A stretch of 64,000 nt of DNA from Variovorax sp. HW608 (GCF_900090195.1 NZ_LT607803.1:2356001-2420000), one strand, 5' to 3'. Positions 8,080 to 16,897 are shown, counted from the stretch's first letter. Made by a program: numbers and translations. The notes: generated by a model from the letters alone, not told the origin.

Positions 8080-8373
8080 TCAGTGCTTGAAGCCGGACTC
8101 ACGCTGAGCGCGGAGAGCCAACATAAAGACCACGTCGATCTCTGCCATGTAGCGATAGAGCGCCACATACCCCCGCGCGCCTTTACCGATGACCAGTTCC
8201 CGCTTGCCACCACGTACCGGTCTGCCGATCAGCGGACTGTGGGCAAGCACTTGTATGGCTTCGACGACCTCTTGAATCCGATCAGGGATGTCCGCTGCGC
8301 CGAAGCGCGTCAGGTGCTCCAGGAAGCGATCTAGGTCGTCAAGCACCTCCGGCGCCAGTTCGATTCTTGCCAT
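8080..8373 (-). CDS. RelE/ParE-family toxin
   Basis: 97 residues from ATG 8373 (MARIELAPEVLDDLDRFLEH). The ParE/RelE fold is seen in the N-terminal helix pair, the middle SPLIGRPVRGGKRELVIGKG strand region and the YVALYRYMAEIDVVFMLALR tail. ParE members poison gyrase and RelE members cleave mRNA; the sequence alone does not separate them, though the Arg-rich middle and VALYRY resemble ParE. It begins 7 bp after the antitoxin stop, as a classical antitoxin-first operon. The ORF extension to 8433 overlaps the antitoxin and is not needed. Confidence 0.82.
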   Translation of the reverse strand: MARIELAPEVLDDLDRFLEHLTRFGAADIPDRIQEVVEAIQVLAHSPLIGRPVRGGKRELVIGKGARGYVALYRYMAEIDVVFMLALRAQRESGFKH

Positions 8374-8380
8374 CGGCTCG

Positions 8381-8665
8381 TCAGCGTACCGGCTTGCGCG
8401 CCGAGGGCCGGCGCGGCTTCTTCCCGGCGGCACGCGCCAGCAAGTATGCCTTCGCGTCCGTCCACGAAACCGACTCGCCCGTTTGCATCAACGCGGCCCA
8501 ACGTTCGTCGGCGAGCCGATGCAGTTCCTCGTCCATTTCGACACGTTCCACAGTATCGGAGAGCGCATCCAGAATGAACGCATGCGATGACTTGCCCACG
8601 CGCTCGGCCGCAGCCGCGATCCGTGCCTTCAGGGCCTCTTCGATACGGATCGTTGTAGTGGACAT
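8381..8665 (-). CDS. Ribbon-helix-helix antitoxin
   Basis: 94 residues from ATG 8665. The N-terminus MSTTTIRIEEALKARIAAAA is a ribbon-helix-helix DNA-binding domain. The C-terminal half (RWAALMQTGESVSWTDAKAY) is the toxin-wrapping tail typical of CopG/ParD-like antitoxins. It probably represses its own promoter, since a perfect CACAATTGTG palindrome lies 37 bp upstream of the start. Confidence 0.82.
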   Translation of the reverse strand: MSTTTIRIEEALKARIAAAAERVGKSSHAFILDALSDTVERVEMDEELHRLADERWAALMQTGESVSWTDAKAYLLARAAGKKPRRPSARKPVR

Positions 8666-8701
8666 GGCGAGACCTCGCGTGGGAAGGAAAGCAAATTGTA
8701 G

Positions 8702-8711
8702 CACAATTGTG
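8702..8711. promoter_or_regulatory. Candidate autoregulatory operator of the toxin-antitoxin pair
   Basis: CACAATTGTG is a perfect 10-bp palindrome. A near-repeat CAAATTGTAG begins at 8692, so two half-overlapping AATTGT sites may bind the ribbon-helix-helix antitoxin. Confidence 0.5.
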
Positions 8712-9140
8712 TCACGCCCAGACCGACTGCCGATGCACCAAGACTCTGGACCAGTGCGCCAAGAATTCGCGCCCAAGTCTGCCAGCGGGCGCGTCGTTAT
8801 TTCCGGCCAAACCGGCATGGCTGCCTGCCCGACGGTGGCACAGCAGATGGCCGATGCAGGGTTCGATGTGGTGCGCACCGGCTTGAACATCACCACCGGA
8901 CCGCCGTCGTAGGCCGTTCCTGTCCCGGGAACGGCCCGCTGTGTCTCCTGGGCGCAGGCCCATTGTGAAATTCGAAAGACGCGATCCTGGATGCTGGGGC
9001 TACTTGTTCTCCTCGGATGCCAGCTTGGCCGCGGCTCGCTCGAACTCATCGTTCGCTCAATCGGACGGACCCTGGTACGCGCGCAGAATCGAGCATAGAG
9101 TTCCTTCGCACCAACGGCCTTTGCTTTGAAAGGGGGACCC
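8712..9140. other. No recognisable gene
   Basis: About 430 bp between the antitoxin promoter and a small rightward gene. Short protein-like tails appear (rightward ISGQTGMAACPTVAQQMADA ending at 8912; leftward FERAAAKLASEENK ending near 9002) but neither has a start or a family I recognise. The area looks like gene debris. Confidence 0.4.
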
Positions 9141-9380
9141 ATGAACGAGGAAGAATTCAAAACTTCCCTCCAGAAATTGGAGGCCCAGCAGATTGCGATA
9201 GGGTTTGTCGTGGCGCACCTGCTGGACGTTTCTCCGGAACAGGTGCGTCAGGACTTGAAAAACCTGGCGCCGAAGCTTCCAGACTTGCTGATTCATCACC
9301 GCCTGACTGACAAGCAGTTACAGGACATCCAAGTGCACGTTCTCTCATTTCTGAGGGAAGGTGGCGGATCCGAAGGTTGA
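9141..9380 (+). CDS. Small hypothetical protein
   Basis: 79 residues from ATG 9141 with GAAAGGGGG at 9128-9136 as ribosome-binding site. The protein is amphipathic and helical (FKTSLQKLEAQQIAIGFVVA, VSPEQVRQDLKNLAPKLPDL, LTDKQLQDIQVHVLSFLREG) with no Cys and no signal peptide. I do not recognise the family. It directly precedes an IS630 remnant, so it may be a mobile-element passenger or a chromosomal gene bordering one. Confidence 0.55.
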   Translation: MNEEEFKTSLQKLEAQQIAIGFVVAHLLDVSPEQVRQDLKNLAPKLPDLLIHHRLTDKQLQDIQVHVLSFLREGGGSEG

Positions 9381-9399
9381 ACGGCGGGCGAATCGTACG

Positions 9400-9712
9400 G
9401 AATCGCGCAAGAAGATCGCCCACCACCTGGGCGTGAGCCTTGGCAGCCTGCAGCGCTACCTGGCGCGCATTCGGGCTGCAGCCTCATCGACAGGAGACCT
9501 TCAAGCTTTCCAGCGATCCGCTGTTCGTCGAGAAGGTGCGAGACATCGTGGGGCTGTACATGGACCCGCCGCTCATGGCCATGGTCCTGTGCGTCGACGA
9601 GAAGAGCCAGATCCAAGCGCTGGATCGCACGCAGCCCTTGCTGCCGCTGGCCCCGGGCATCCCCGAGCGACGTACCCACGACTACGAGCGCCACGGCACG
9701 ACCTCGCGAGCA
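9400..9712 (+). pseudogene. IS630-family transposase remnant
   Basis: Two frames join into one transposase piece. Frame one reads [16 protein letters not shown] (HTH); frame two continues [35 protein letters not shown] and [20 protein letters not shown], the IS630 DDE region containing its first Asp (CVDEKSQ). A one-base shift near 9450 breaks the frame. Similarity stops after [10 protein letters not shown] at about 9712, so the last two thirds of the catalytic domain are gone. Confidence 0.8.
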
Positions 9713-9789
9713 TCGAGATATTTTGTCTGCGAACTTCTAACTCACGACACTAGGATAGGGGACCCAAAAGACGGTTCTTGACTCGTGGC

Positions 9790-10094
9790 CTGGACCTTGC
9801 ACATGGATTGTCCCAACAAAGCCGCGGACAGTGCTTCCCGCGGCCGTGGCAGAACCGGGAACTTGCGCTTGGGGAGGCCGTGCTGCTTGAGCAAGTCATC
9901 CAGGTCGTTGTCTCTTCCCAGCATGTTGACCGTGCTGATGAACCGCATCTCGGCCAGGTCGGTCAGCCGGAGCTTCTTTTTCGCGAGCGGGTGGTCGCGC
10001 CGCATCAGGCAGACGCGTCTTTCTTCAAACAGCGGGACGAACACCGTGCTGCCGAAGCGGTCGGCCACAGGCCGGTTGATGCATGCGCACAACT
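9790..10094 (-). pseudogene. LysR-type regulator fragment (ligand-binding domain)
   Basis: The leftward frame from about 10094 reads FGSTVFVPLFEERRVCLMRR, DHPLAKKKLRLTDLAEMRFI and KQHGLPKRKFPVLPRPREAL, the middle of a LysR substrate-binding domain. The HTH domain and the C-terminus are missing. At about 10090 it abuts a C45 acyltransferase fragment on the other strand, a recombination junction. Confidence 0.75.
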
Positions 10095-10804
10095 GGGACT
10101 GGCGCCAGGAGTGCGTGGACACCTGCATCGTCCTGCGCATCTGCAACGCAAACGGGCCCGACATCCTGAGCTTCACGGAAGCCGGCGCGTTGGCGAGGCA
10201 CGGCCTCAACAGCAACGGCGTGTCCCTCACAGGCAACGCGATGTCCTGCCACAAGGACTTCCAGCACGGCCCGGGCGCACCGGTGGTCCTGCTGCGCCGG
10301 CGACTCCTGGAAGCCACGAACCTCGCGCAGGCGATGCGGACCGTGTGGAGTGCCAACCGCTACTGCTCGAGCAACATGATCCTGGCGCAGAGCAGTGCAA
10401 CCGATGGCTGCTGCGTCAGCCTGGAAGCCGCTCCGGACGAGGTCTATCCGATGCTTCCCCAGGACGATGTGCTCGTCCACGCCAACCACTGGCTATCGCC
10501 CGTGGCACTCGCCAAGCTGCGCGATCCAGGGCTGGCGGCAAGACCGGACAGCCTCTACAGGCAGCATCGGGTCGAGAGCGCCCTGCGTACCGTGACGAAC
10601 CGTGCCATTGCATGGGACGACGTCCGATCGACCCTGGCAGACGACTTCGGCTACCCCGACGGAGTCTTGCGAAGCCCCAAGCCCGGTGACTTCAGCAGCA
10701 TCTCCGCCACGGTGGCAACGACCTTGATGGATGCAGCCAAGGGGGTCATGTGGGTGGCGCGCAAGCCCTACGAGAGCTGTGAGTTCCAGGAGTACGCGCT
10801 TTAG
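10084..10804 (+). pseudogene. C45-family acyltransferase/hydrolase, N-terminus lost
   Basis: The rightward frame from about 10084 reads NWDWRQECVDTCIVLRICNA, then LARHGLNSNGVSLTGNAMSC and DVLVHANHWLSPVALAKLRD, to a stop at 10804. This is the C-terminal three quarters of the acyl-CoA:6-aminopenicillanic acid acyltransferase (isopenicillin-N acyltransferase, peptidase C45) family. These enzymes self-cleave to expose an N-terminal Cys. That Cys and everything before NWDWR are absent because the frame now runs back into an antisense LysR fragment. It is therefore very unlikely to be active. Confidence 0.75.
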
Positions 10805-10817
10805 CGTTGAAACGATC

Positions 10818-11315
10818 GTGTATCTCAGCACTTTCGACATCTTCAAGATCGGGATCGGCCCGTCCAGCTCCCACACCGTTGGCCCCATGCGAGCCGCGCG
10901 GATGTTCGTGGAGAAACTGGACGGCGACGGCGTACTGGGCCGCGTGCACCGCATCCAGAGCGAGTTGTACGGGTCGCTCGGCGCGACTGGCAAGGGGCAC
11001 GGGTCGGACATCGCAACTCTGCTGGGCCTTTGTGGGCACGACCCCGAGATCATCGACGTCGACAGCGTGCCGGCACTGGTGCACGAGATTCGTTCAGGCG
11101 GCGCGCTCACGGTGGGCGGGAAGCACCGCATCGCATACCGCGAGAAGACTGACCTGCTGTTCTTCGCGGGCAAGTCGCTCCCGCTGCACGTCAACGGACT
11201 GCGCTTTTTCGCGCTCGATGTCGAAGGGGATGAACTCGCGACGCAGATCTACTATTCCGTTGGCGGAGGCTTCGTCATCGACGATTCGGGCGTGCGAGAT
11301 GCTTGGACTCCGTAA
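10818..11315 (+). pseudogene. L-serine dehydratase, 5' fragment
   Basis: From GTG 10818 the frame reads YLSTFDIFKIGIGPSSSHTV and GPMRAARMFVEKLDGDGVLG, the beta-domain start of iron-sulfur L-serine dehydratases (SdaA/SdaB), which deaminate serine to pyruvate. Similarity runs to VGGGFV near residue 157, then the frame ends in unrelated residues. The catalytic alpha domain with the [4Fe-4S] cysteines is missing (intact enzymes are about 460 residues). It lies 14 bp after the acyltransferase fragment, so the original operon has been cut by a deletion before the aldolase gene. Confidence 0.85.
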
Positions 11316-11490
11316 CCTGGCGGTCTGCAGTCGGTTCGGCACGCCTCGTTGGAAGTCGGCTCTCGCTGCGGAGCACCCCGCACCCGAACGCGGCGCCCCG
11401 ACCGGCCCGCGTCGCAGGGCATCACGTGCAACAGGGACTTGTGTCGCAGCACCTCCCGCGAGAGACTGGCGTCCCACACGGAGGATTCCC

Positions 11491-12516
11491 ATGGCCACTT
11501 CCGACGAACTCCAAGCGACCATCGACGCGCTCGTTCAGAAAGGCAAGGGGATTCTGGCGGCCGACGAAAGCGGACCGACCATCGCCAGGCGATTCAAGAC
11601 GATCGGCGTGGAATCGACCGAGGAAAACCGGCGCGCTTATCGCAGCCTGTTGCTGGCTACGCCGGACCTTGGCCGGTACATCAGTGGCGTCATCCTGTAC
11701 GAAGAGACCCTGAACCATTGCACTGACGATGGCGAGCTGCTGCCGCAGTTGGCAGTGCGACAAGGGATCGTGCCCGGCATCAAGGTCGATGCGGGAAAGA
11801 TCCCGCTCGCGTTGGCACCCGGCGATGAGATCACGCAAGGCCTCGATGGGCTCACCGAACGTCTCAAGGGCTACAAGCAGAAAGGCGCGCGATTCGCGAA
11901 GTGGCGCGCCGTCTACAACGTCTCCGACACGTTGCCAAGCCGCGCAGCGATCGAAGCTAACGCGGAAGCGCTTGCTCGCTACGCCGCGGTCTCGCAGGAC
12001 CAGGGCGTGGTGCCGATCGTCGAGCCCGAGGTGCTGATCGACGGCGATCACACGCTGGCGCGCTGCGCGGAGGTGACGCAGGCCGTGCTGCACGAGGTCT
12101 TTCACGCCCTGACTCGCCATCGGGTAGCGCTCGAGCACATGTTGCTCAAGCCCAGCATGGTGGTGGAGGGCAAGGCGCATGCGGTGCAGGCAACGCCCGA
12201 GGAAGTGGCAGAGGAGACGATCCGCGTGCTGCGCAGGGCGGTGCCAGCGGCGGTCCCGGGCATCAACTTCCTGTCCGGCGGACAGTCGCCAGTCGAGGCG
12301 ACGGCCAATCTGAATGCGCTGAACCGACGGGGCCCACAGCCGTGGTATCTGAGCTTCTCGTATGGACGCGCGCTTCAGGAGCCTGCGCTGCAGGCCTGGC
12401 GTGGCCGGCCCGCCAACGTGCGGCAAGCCCAGGAGGCGCTGCTCAAGCGCGCACGACTGAATGGCGCGGCCAGCGTGGGTGCGTACAGCGCGGACATGGA
12501 AGACGCCCGCTCTTGA
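11491..12516 (+). CDS. Class I fructose-bisphosphate aldolase
   Basis: 341 residues from ATG 11491, preceded by GGAGG at 11481-11485. It matches eukaryote-like class I aldolases end to end: GKGILAADESGPTIARRF, GVILYEETL, GIKVDAGKIPLA, GARFAKWRAVYNV, VPIVEPEVL, the Schiff-base Lys in LEHMLLKPSMVVEG, and NFLSGGQSPVEAT. It cleaves fructose-1,6-bisphosphate to two trioses through a Schiff base, with no metal. It stands alone, downstream of truncated genes. No promoter was identified in the 175 bp before it. Confidence 0.95.
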   Translation: MATSDELQATIDALVQKGKGILAADESGPTIARRFKTIGVESTEENRRAYRSLLLATPDLGRYISGVILYEETLNHCTDDGELLPQLAVRQGIVPGIKVDAGKIPLALAPGDEITQGLDGLTERLKGYKQKGARFAKWRAVYNVSDTLPSRAAIEANAEALARYAAVSQDQGVVPIVEPEVLIDGDHTLARCAEVTQAVLHEVFHALTRHRVALEHMLLKPSMVVEGKAHAVQATPEEVAEETIRVLRRAVPAAVPGINFLSGGQSPVEATANLNALNRRGPQPWYLSFSYGRALQEPALQAWRGRPANVRQAQEALLKRARLNGAASVGAYSADMEDARS

Positions 12517-12633
12517 TCCCGCAAACGGGCCTGAGCCGCACCGGCGTCTTGACATCTGCAAAGCGTCATGAGGCGGCCCGCGCCCGGCAAGAAGTTCAGA
12601 CACCTTCTTCGCCACGCGCTTTAGGCTGTTTGG

Positions 12634-13536
12634 CTAGCCGCTCTCCTGCATCGCCGCCAGCAGAAAGTCCCGCAGCAGCCGCGCGCTCGGCCCGATGCGC
12701 CTGCCGTGCACCAGGTAGATCTCGAGTGCCGCCGTCTCCAGTTCCGGCAGCACGCGCACCAACTCGCCAGCGGCGAGCGGCGCAGCGGCGTCGTAGGCAG
12801 GGAGACGCGCGATGCCTTCGCCGGCCAGCACGAACGCCAGGCGCGACGCCGCGCTGTCGGTGACGATGTCACCACGTACCTGCATCTCGATGGGCTGTCC
12901 GTCGCGGGTCGCTGTCAGCACGCGCTGTGTCGGCGGATAGACCACCCAGCGATGCTCCGCCAGGTCCGCCACCGTCGCCGGTGCACGGTGGCGCCGGAGG
13001 TAGGCCGGGGAAGCGCACAGCATCGTCGGCTCGCTCACCAGTCGGCGCGCGACCAGGTCCGAGTCCGCCAGCGGGCCGGCGCGCACAGCCAACTCGATGC
13101 CTTGTTGCACGAGGTCGACATTGGCGTCGTTCATCGCGACGTGGAGCCGGATGGCGGGATAGCGCCGGCGGAAATCCAGCAATACCGGAAGGATGCGCTT
13201 GTTGCCGAAGTGATGCGAGCAGGTGATGCGAGCTTCCCCGCGCGGCTCCGCGCGCAGCAGCTCCATGCCGCGGATGCCGTCGTGCGCCTCGTCGAGCAGG
13301 CGCTCGCAGTGCACACGGAACGCCTCGCCAGCGGGCGTCAGGCTGAAGCTGCGCGTGCTGCGCTGCGCCAGCGGCACGCCCAGCTTGGCCTCCAGGCTGC
13401 GAACGTGGTGGCTCACCACCGCCCGGGTCAGGCCCAGGGCGCGGGCACCCGAGGCGAAGCTGCCCGTGCGCACGACGGTGGCGAAGACGGCCATCGCTCG
13501 CAGTTCGTCCAGGATGGGCGAGACGTCATGATTCAT
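12634..13536 (-). CDS. LysR-family transcriptional regulator
   Basis: 300 residues from ATG 13536 (MNHDVSPILDELRAMAVFAT); upstream extension to 13644 overlaps the divergent promoter and is rejected. Residues 13-72 are the LysR winged HTH (GSFASGARALGLTRAVVSHH, RSLEAKLGVPLAQRSTRSFS). The rest is the substrate-binding domain. It is divergent from the DJ-1/PfpI gene with a 126-bp gap holding a 19-bp palindrome, so it probably controls that gene and the monooxygenase behind it. Confidence 0.9.
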   Translation of the reverse strand: MNHDVSPILDELRAMAVFATVVRTGSFASGARALGLTRAVVSHHVRSLEAKLGVPLAQRSTRSFSLTPAGEAFRVHCERLLDEAHDGIRGMELLRAEPRGEARITCSHHFGNKRILPVLLDFRRRYPAIRLHVAMNDANVDLVQQGIELAVRAGPLADSDLVARRLVSEPTMLCASPAYLRRHRAPATVADLAEHRWVVYPPTQRVLTATRDGQPIEMQVRGDIVTDSAASRLAFVLAGEGIARLPAYDAAAPLAAGELVRVLPELETAALEIYLVHGRRIGPSARLLRDFLLAAMQESG

Positions 13537-13578
13537 AGACAGATTGTCAAATCGGATAAGCCAATGCGTCAACATCCG

Positions 13579-13597
13579 CGCATCTACTCGAGATGCG
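13579..13597. promoter_or_regulatory. Palindrome in the LysR/DJ-1 divergent promoter
   Basis: CGCATCTACTCGAGATGCG has perfect 7-bp arms (CGCATCT/AGATGCG) around 5 bp. A second shorter palindrome GACAGATTGTC lies at 13538-13548, just before the LysR start. Both are plausible LysR binding sites by position. Confidence 0.5.
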
Positions 13598-13662
13598 ACT
13601 GATTCCTTAATCTTCACCTCACCGGGGAGTTTCCCGGCATCCATTGAACCAAGGAGTCAATC

Positions 13663-14340
13663 ATGAGCGTCAAGCATGTCCTGTTTATTGTGACAAACGC
13701 AGCGGTGATCGGTCCGAACAACCGCGCCACCGGATTCTTCTTCCCGGAGATCGCCCATCCATTCGAGGCACTGGACAAGGCGGGCATCGCGGTGGAATAC
13801 GCCTCGCCCCAGGGCGGCAAGCCGCCGGAAGATGGATTCGATGCCAATGACCCCGTCCAGGCCGCATTCCTCAAGAGTGCTTCCTATCGTCGCCTGGCGC
13901 GCACCCGCAAGCTGTCGGAAGTCGACGTGCTGGATTACGACGCGATCTTCTTTCCCGGTGGCCTGGGCCCGATGGTCGACATCACCGGCAACCCCGAAGT
14001 CCAAGCGGCCGTCCGGCGCGCCTGGGACGCCGGCAAGATCGTGTCCGCCGTGTGCCACGGCCCATCGGCACTGCTCGGCGTCACACTCGCCGACGGCACG
14101 CCGCTGGTGCGAGGCCGAAAGGTGGCCGGGTTCTCGACCGCGGAAGAAGACGGCTATGCCCGCCCCGATGTGCCGTTCGACCTCCAGGGCGCACTCACCG
14201 ACGAAGGGGCTCTCTACGAGTCGTCCGCCCCGTGGACGCCCAAGCTCGTCGTCGATGGACGCCTGATCACCGGCCAGAACCCCCAGTCGGGCACCCTGGT
14301 CGGCGAGGCGATCGCCAAGGCCCTGGAGGAGCACGCATGA
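13663..14340 (+). CDS. DJ-1/PfpI family protein (Hsp31/glyoxalase III-like)
   Basis: 225 residues from ATG 13663, preceded by AAGGAG at 13652-13657. The nucleophile elbow IVSAVCHGPSALLG (Cys about residue 131) and the FFPGGLGPMVDI motif identify the type 1 glutamine-amidotransferase-like DJ-1/PfpI superfamily. Length and the N-terminal FFFPEIAHPFEALDKAGIAV resemble Hsp31/HchA-like members, which act on methylglyoxal or reactive electrophiles. The substrate is not determined here. Stop overlaps the next start (ATGA), so the two proteins are made together. Confidence 0.9.
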   Translation: MSVKHVLFIVTNAAVIGPNNRATGFFFPEIAHPFEALDKAGIAVEYASPQGGKPPEDGFDANDPVQAAFLKSASYRRLARTRKLSEVDVLDYDAIFFPGGLGPMVDITGNPEVQAAVRRAWDAGKIVSAVCHGPSALLGVTLADGTPLVRGRKVAGFSTAEEDGYARPDVPFDLQGALTDEGALYESSAPWTPKLVVDGRLITGQNPQSGTLVGEAIAKALEEHA

Positions 14341-14648
14341 AGGGCGCCAATACGCAGGTCGTGGTAGTGGCCCGGTGGCAGGTGTCAGACGACCGACTCG
14401 GCGAGGTGCTCAGCCACGTTGCCGAGCTTCGCGAGTGTTCGCTGGCCGAGCAGGGCTGCCTAGGCTACGAAGTGTTCCACGGACTTGGTGAACCGACCAC
14501 GGTGCTGCTCCTCGAACACTACCGCGACGATGCGGCACTCGAGACGCATCGGCAGTCGACTCATTACCAGGCCCTAGTCGTCGGACGAATTCTTCGGATG
14601 TTGGCCAAGCGCGAGGTGGACATCCTCCGACCGCGCGAACCCGGGTGA
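14337..14648 (+). CDS. Antibiotic biosynthesis monooxygenase (ABM) domain protein
   Basis: 103 residues. The ABM ferredoxin-like fold is recognisable from VVVVARWQVSDDRLGEVLSH, the EQGCLGYEVFHGLGEPTTVL strand pair and ALETHRQSTHYQAL. Members include cofactor-free quinol monooxygenases and heme-degrading enzymes. The His in THYQAL is a typical conserved position. Translational coupling to the DJ-1 gene suggests a shared role in handling reactive carbonyls or quinones. Confidence 0.85.
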   Translation: MKGANTQVVVVARWQVSDDRLGEVLSHVAELRECSLAEQGCLGYEVFHGLGEPTTVLLLEHYRDDAALETHRQSTHYQALVVGRILRMLAKREVDILRPREPG

Positions 14649-14893
14649 GCGCAGCCTCATGATCCGATCGAGCTCTATCCATCAAGGCAGGGCGCGTGAC
14701 GGGGTCGCACTAGATGGTCAGTCAAAGGAGCGCCCCGAGTCTGTCCGGTCGGGAGCGGCCTGGACACAGCTATGCTGGAGAAGCTGCAGCGACCGCGACG
14801 CGGCGCACACCGGCCGACCGAAGGGACCGTGCCGATCGTCCGCAAACGCTGCGAACCCAACAGCGAGATGCCCAACGCACTCGACCAGTCGAG

Positions 14894-15397
14894 CTAACAT
14901 TGCTGCGGCGAACCGACTGAGGGTGGCTGAGGCATCTCAAGAGCGAGGCGGCAGATGGCCCCGGGTTCGAGATGTTCACCTTCGCGAATGAGTTCATCCA
15001 ACCGATCGGAACCGAGATGTGGCGCAAGATTTGCGCGGTGCCTGTCTCCGTATTCGGACATTCCCAAGCTGCCCCATTGCCAGCTCCTTGCCACAGTGGC
15101 GTAACCGAGCAATCTTGCGGCAGTCTCGTAGCGGTGCTCCTTGAAAGCGCGTGTGTAGTAGACATGGCCGAAGTATTCAAAGCTTCGCCATTCGATCGAC
15201 CGGCTCAAATCGAATGACCTGATCAGAGCCTTCCGCGCCTCGGCAAGGCGCTGTAGCCGTACCAGACTGTTGGCCATCGTGCCGTTAAGGTCATGCTGCT
15301 CATCAACAGCCATGAGGCGTGAGTAGCCGGAGGCGTCGGCTGCCAAAACCGCCCGCAATCGGCGCCGTAAACCCGTTTCGTCCACTTGCACTCCCAT
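14894..15397 (-). pseudogene. Chimera: adenylate cyclase start fused to an ATPase-regulator tail
   Basis: From ATG 15397 the first about 35 residues (GLRRRLRAVLAADASGYSRL) match the start of class III nucleotide cyclases. Without a stop the frame passes into NGTMANSLVRLQRLAEARKA, SIEWRSFEYFGHVYYTRAFK and EHRYETAARLLGYATVARSW, the C-terminal end of a large ATPase-type transcriptional regulator. The cyclase catalytic domain and the regulator's HTH/ATPase are both absent. It is most simply a deletion fusion between two former genes and is unlikely to be functional. The 245 bp on its left (14649-14893) show no gene. Confidence 0.6.
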
Positions 15398-15757
15398 GAA
15401 GAACGGGGCTCTCGATGGTAGGCAGTCGAGGCGCCCGGCTACGCGGGCTACGCGTTCAGTGTGATGTTCTCCTCCCCAGTGGGGAGCGCCTTGGGCGTCG
15501 GTCTTCGACCCCTTCCTGCAGGAGGGGGCAAGTTCCCTCGTGCGACTGATCCCCGAAACGGCGAAGGCTGCCACTGGCCTCCGGCGACGGCGAAGCATGC
15601 CCAGGGCCGCAGGTTGAACCAAATCGGCCTGCCGTGCAACTTAACTGGCGCACCGTGTCAAGCCTCATGTCGAAGGGAAGTCTTCGGACCAGGCACGTCC
15701 CGATGCATCCCGTCACTCCGGAGGTGACGAACCTTCCACCCAACCGTGACCCGCACC
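15398..15757. other. Intergenic stretch without a recognised gene
   Basis: About 360 bp. It contains a short stem CTCCCCAGTGGGGAG (15472-15486) with a 3-base loop, and GGAGGTGACG near 15719 that could serve the desaturase. No coding signal was recognised on either strand. Confidence 0.4.
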
Positions 15758-16897
15758 ATGTCCGAACATCGCACCGACCCGCGCGCCCTCATGGCGCTTC
15801 GACTGCCGCGCGCCATGCAGCCGCTCCTCACTTGGCTGACCGGCCGCCCCGCGCCTAGCGAGCGCGCCCGCGCACGCGCCCCGTGGACCTTCCTGCTCGA
15901 GGCGCTCGCATGGACTGTGGTCGGGCTGCTGGTCGGCACCGTTGGCTTCATGACGCATGGCCTGATATCGGCCGCACTGATCGCGCTTTCGCTGGTATTG
16001 ACGACTGCTGGCGTCAGCCTGTTCCAGATCGCCGTGTTCCACCGATGCGCGCACGCTCAGCTCTTCGCCGACCGCCGGCGCAACCGGGATCTCGGCCGGC
16101 TGGTCTCCGCGCTTCTGCTTTTCAAGCACTTCGATCGCTACCAGCAAGAGCACATGAGTCACCACAGCGTCCGCACGCTCCTCACCGAGGGGGACGAGTT
16201 CACCGACTTCGTGCTCGGCTTGTGCCGGCTCGAGCCGGGGATGCCCAAGCGGCAGCTTTGGCGCTGCGTGCTGACGAGCCTGGCGTCGCCACGCTTCCAC
16301 ACCCGCTTTCTCGTACATCGGGCGCGGATGTCTTGGATGTCGGGTGACCGCCTGCATGACACGGTCGGCATCACCAGTTGGGCGCTTGGTGCGGCCGGCT
16401 GCGCGGCGGCCGGGTGGCTGATACCGTTCTTCGTGCTCTGGGTGCTGCCGCTCACGTTGCTGCTGCAGTTGGTCACGGTCGGCCGCATCCTCATCGAGCA
16501 CCGCTTTCCCGATCCGTCGCACAGCGGCGACAGGGACAAGATGTTTCAGTGTCGCGTCACGCTTGGCGTGTTTCCTGGCTCCGCACCGCCGGCGCACGAC
16601 GCCGCCACGCTACGTGGTCTCGTGGCGTGGGCCAGCTGGTGGGCCGACATGCTTACCGTCCAGCTGCTGGTGCGCGTCGTTGTGCTGGTCGCGGACACGC
16701 CGTGCCACGACTTCCATCACCGCCGCCCCTCTTCGCCGCGCTGGACCGAATACGCGCACGCGAGGCAGGACGACCTCGACGCCGGTTGCCCAGGCTATCC
16801 AATCAACTATGGCGAGACGTGGGGACTGATCCGCGCGATCGACGAAAACTTGGCGGCATTGTCGAGCCTGCCGCGCGACGCGAGCGCTGGACGATGA
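15758..16897 (+). CDS. Fatty acid desaturase-superfamily membrane protein
   Basis: 379 residues from ATG 15758; GTG 15746 is an alternative start, and GGAGGTGACG near 15719 is rather far from both. The di-iron histidine boxes are present: HRCAH (about residue 100), HMSHH (about 133) and HDFHHR (about 325). Four or more hydrophobic segments are visible (TFLLEALAWTVVGLLVGTVG; AALIALSLVLTTAGVSLFQI; IPFFVLWVLPLTLLLQLVTV). Family members use O2 to desaturate or hydroxylate lipids at the inner membrane. The substrate is unknown. Confidence 0.82.
   Translation: MSEHRTDPRALMALRLPRAMQPLLTWLTGRPAPSERARARAPWTFLLEALAWTVVGLLVGTVGFMTHGLISAALIALSLVLTTAGVSLFQIAVFHRCAHAQLFADRRRNRDLGRLVSALLLFKHFDRYQQEHMSHHSVRTLLTEGDEFTDFVLGLCRLEPGMPKRQLWRCVLTSLASPRFHTRFLVHRARMSWMSGDRLHDTVGITSWALGAAGCAAAGWLIPFFVLWVLPLTLLLQLVTVGRILIEHRFPDPSHSGDRDKMFQCRVTLGVFPGSAPPAHDAATLRGLVAWASWWADMLTVQLLVRVVVLVADTPCHDFHHRRPSSPRWTEYAHARQDDLDAGCPGYPINYGETWGLIRAIDENLAALSSLPRDASAGR

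Noticed and set aside
9785..10804. Single 339-codon gene
   Set aside because: Its first 100 codons are the antisense of a LysR fragment; only the part after about 10084 matches the C45 family, so it is described as a truncated pseudogene.
12634..13644. Longer LysR start at 13644
   Set aside because: It would run through the palindromic divergent promoter and adds residues unlike LysR N-termini.
14649..14893. Short frames such as the 43-codon one from 14773
   Set aside because: No recognisable family, no ribosome-binding site and no consistent frame.
15472..15486. CTCCCCAGTGGGGAG stem as a terminator
   Set aside because: No following T run on either strand, and a three-base loop; function cannot be supported.
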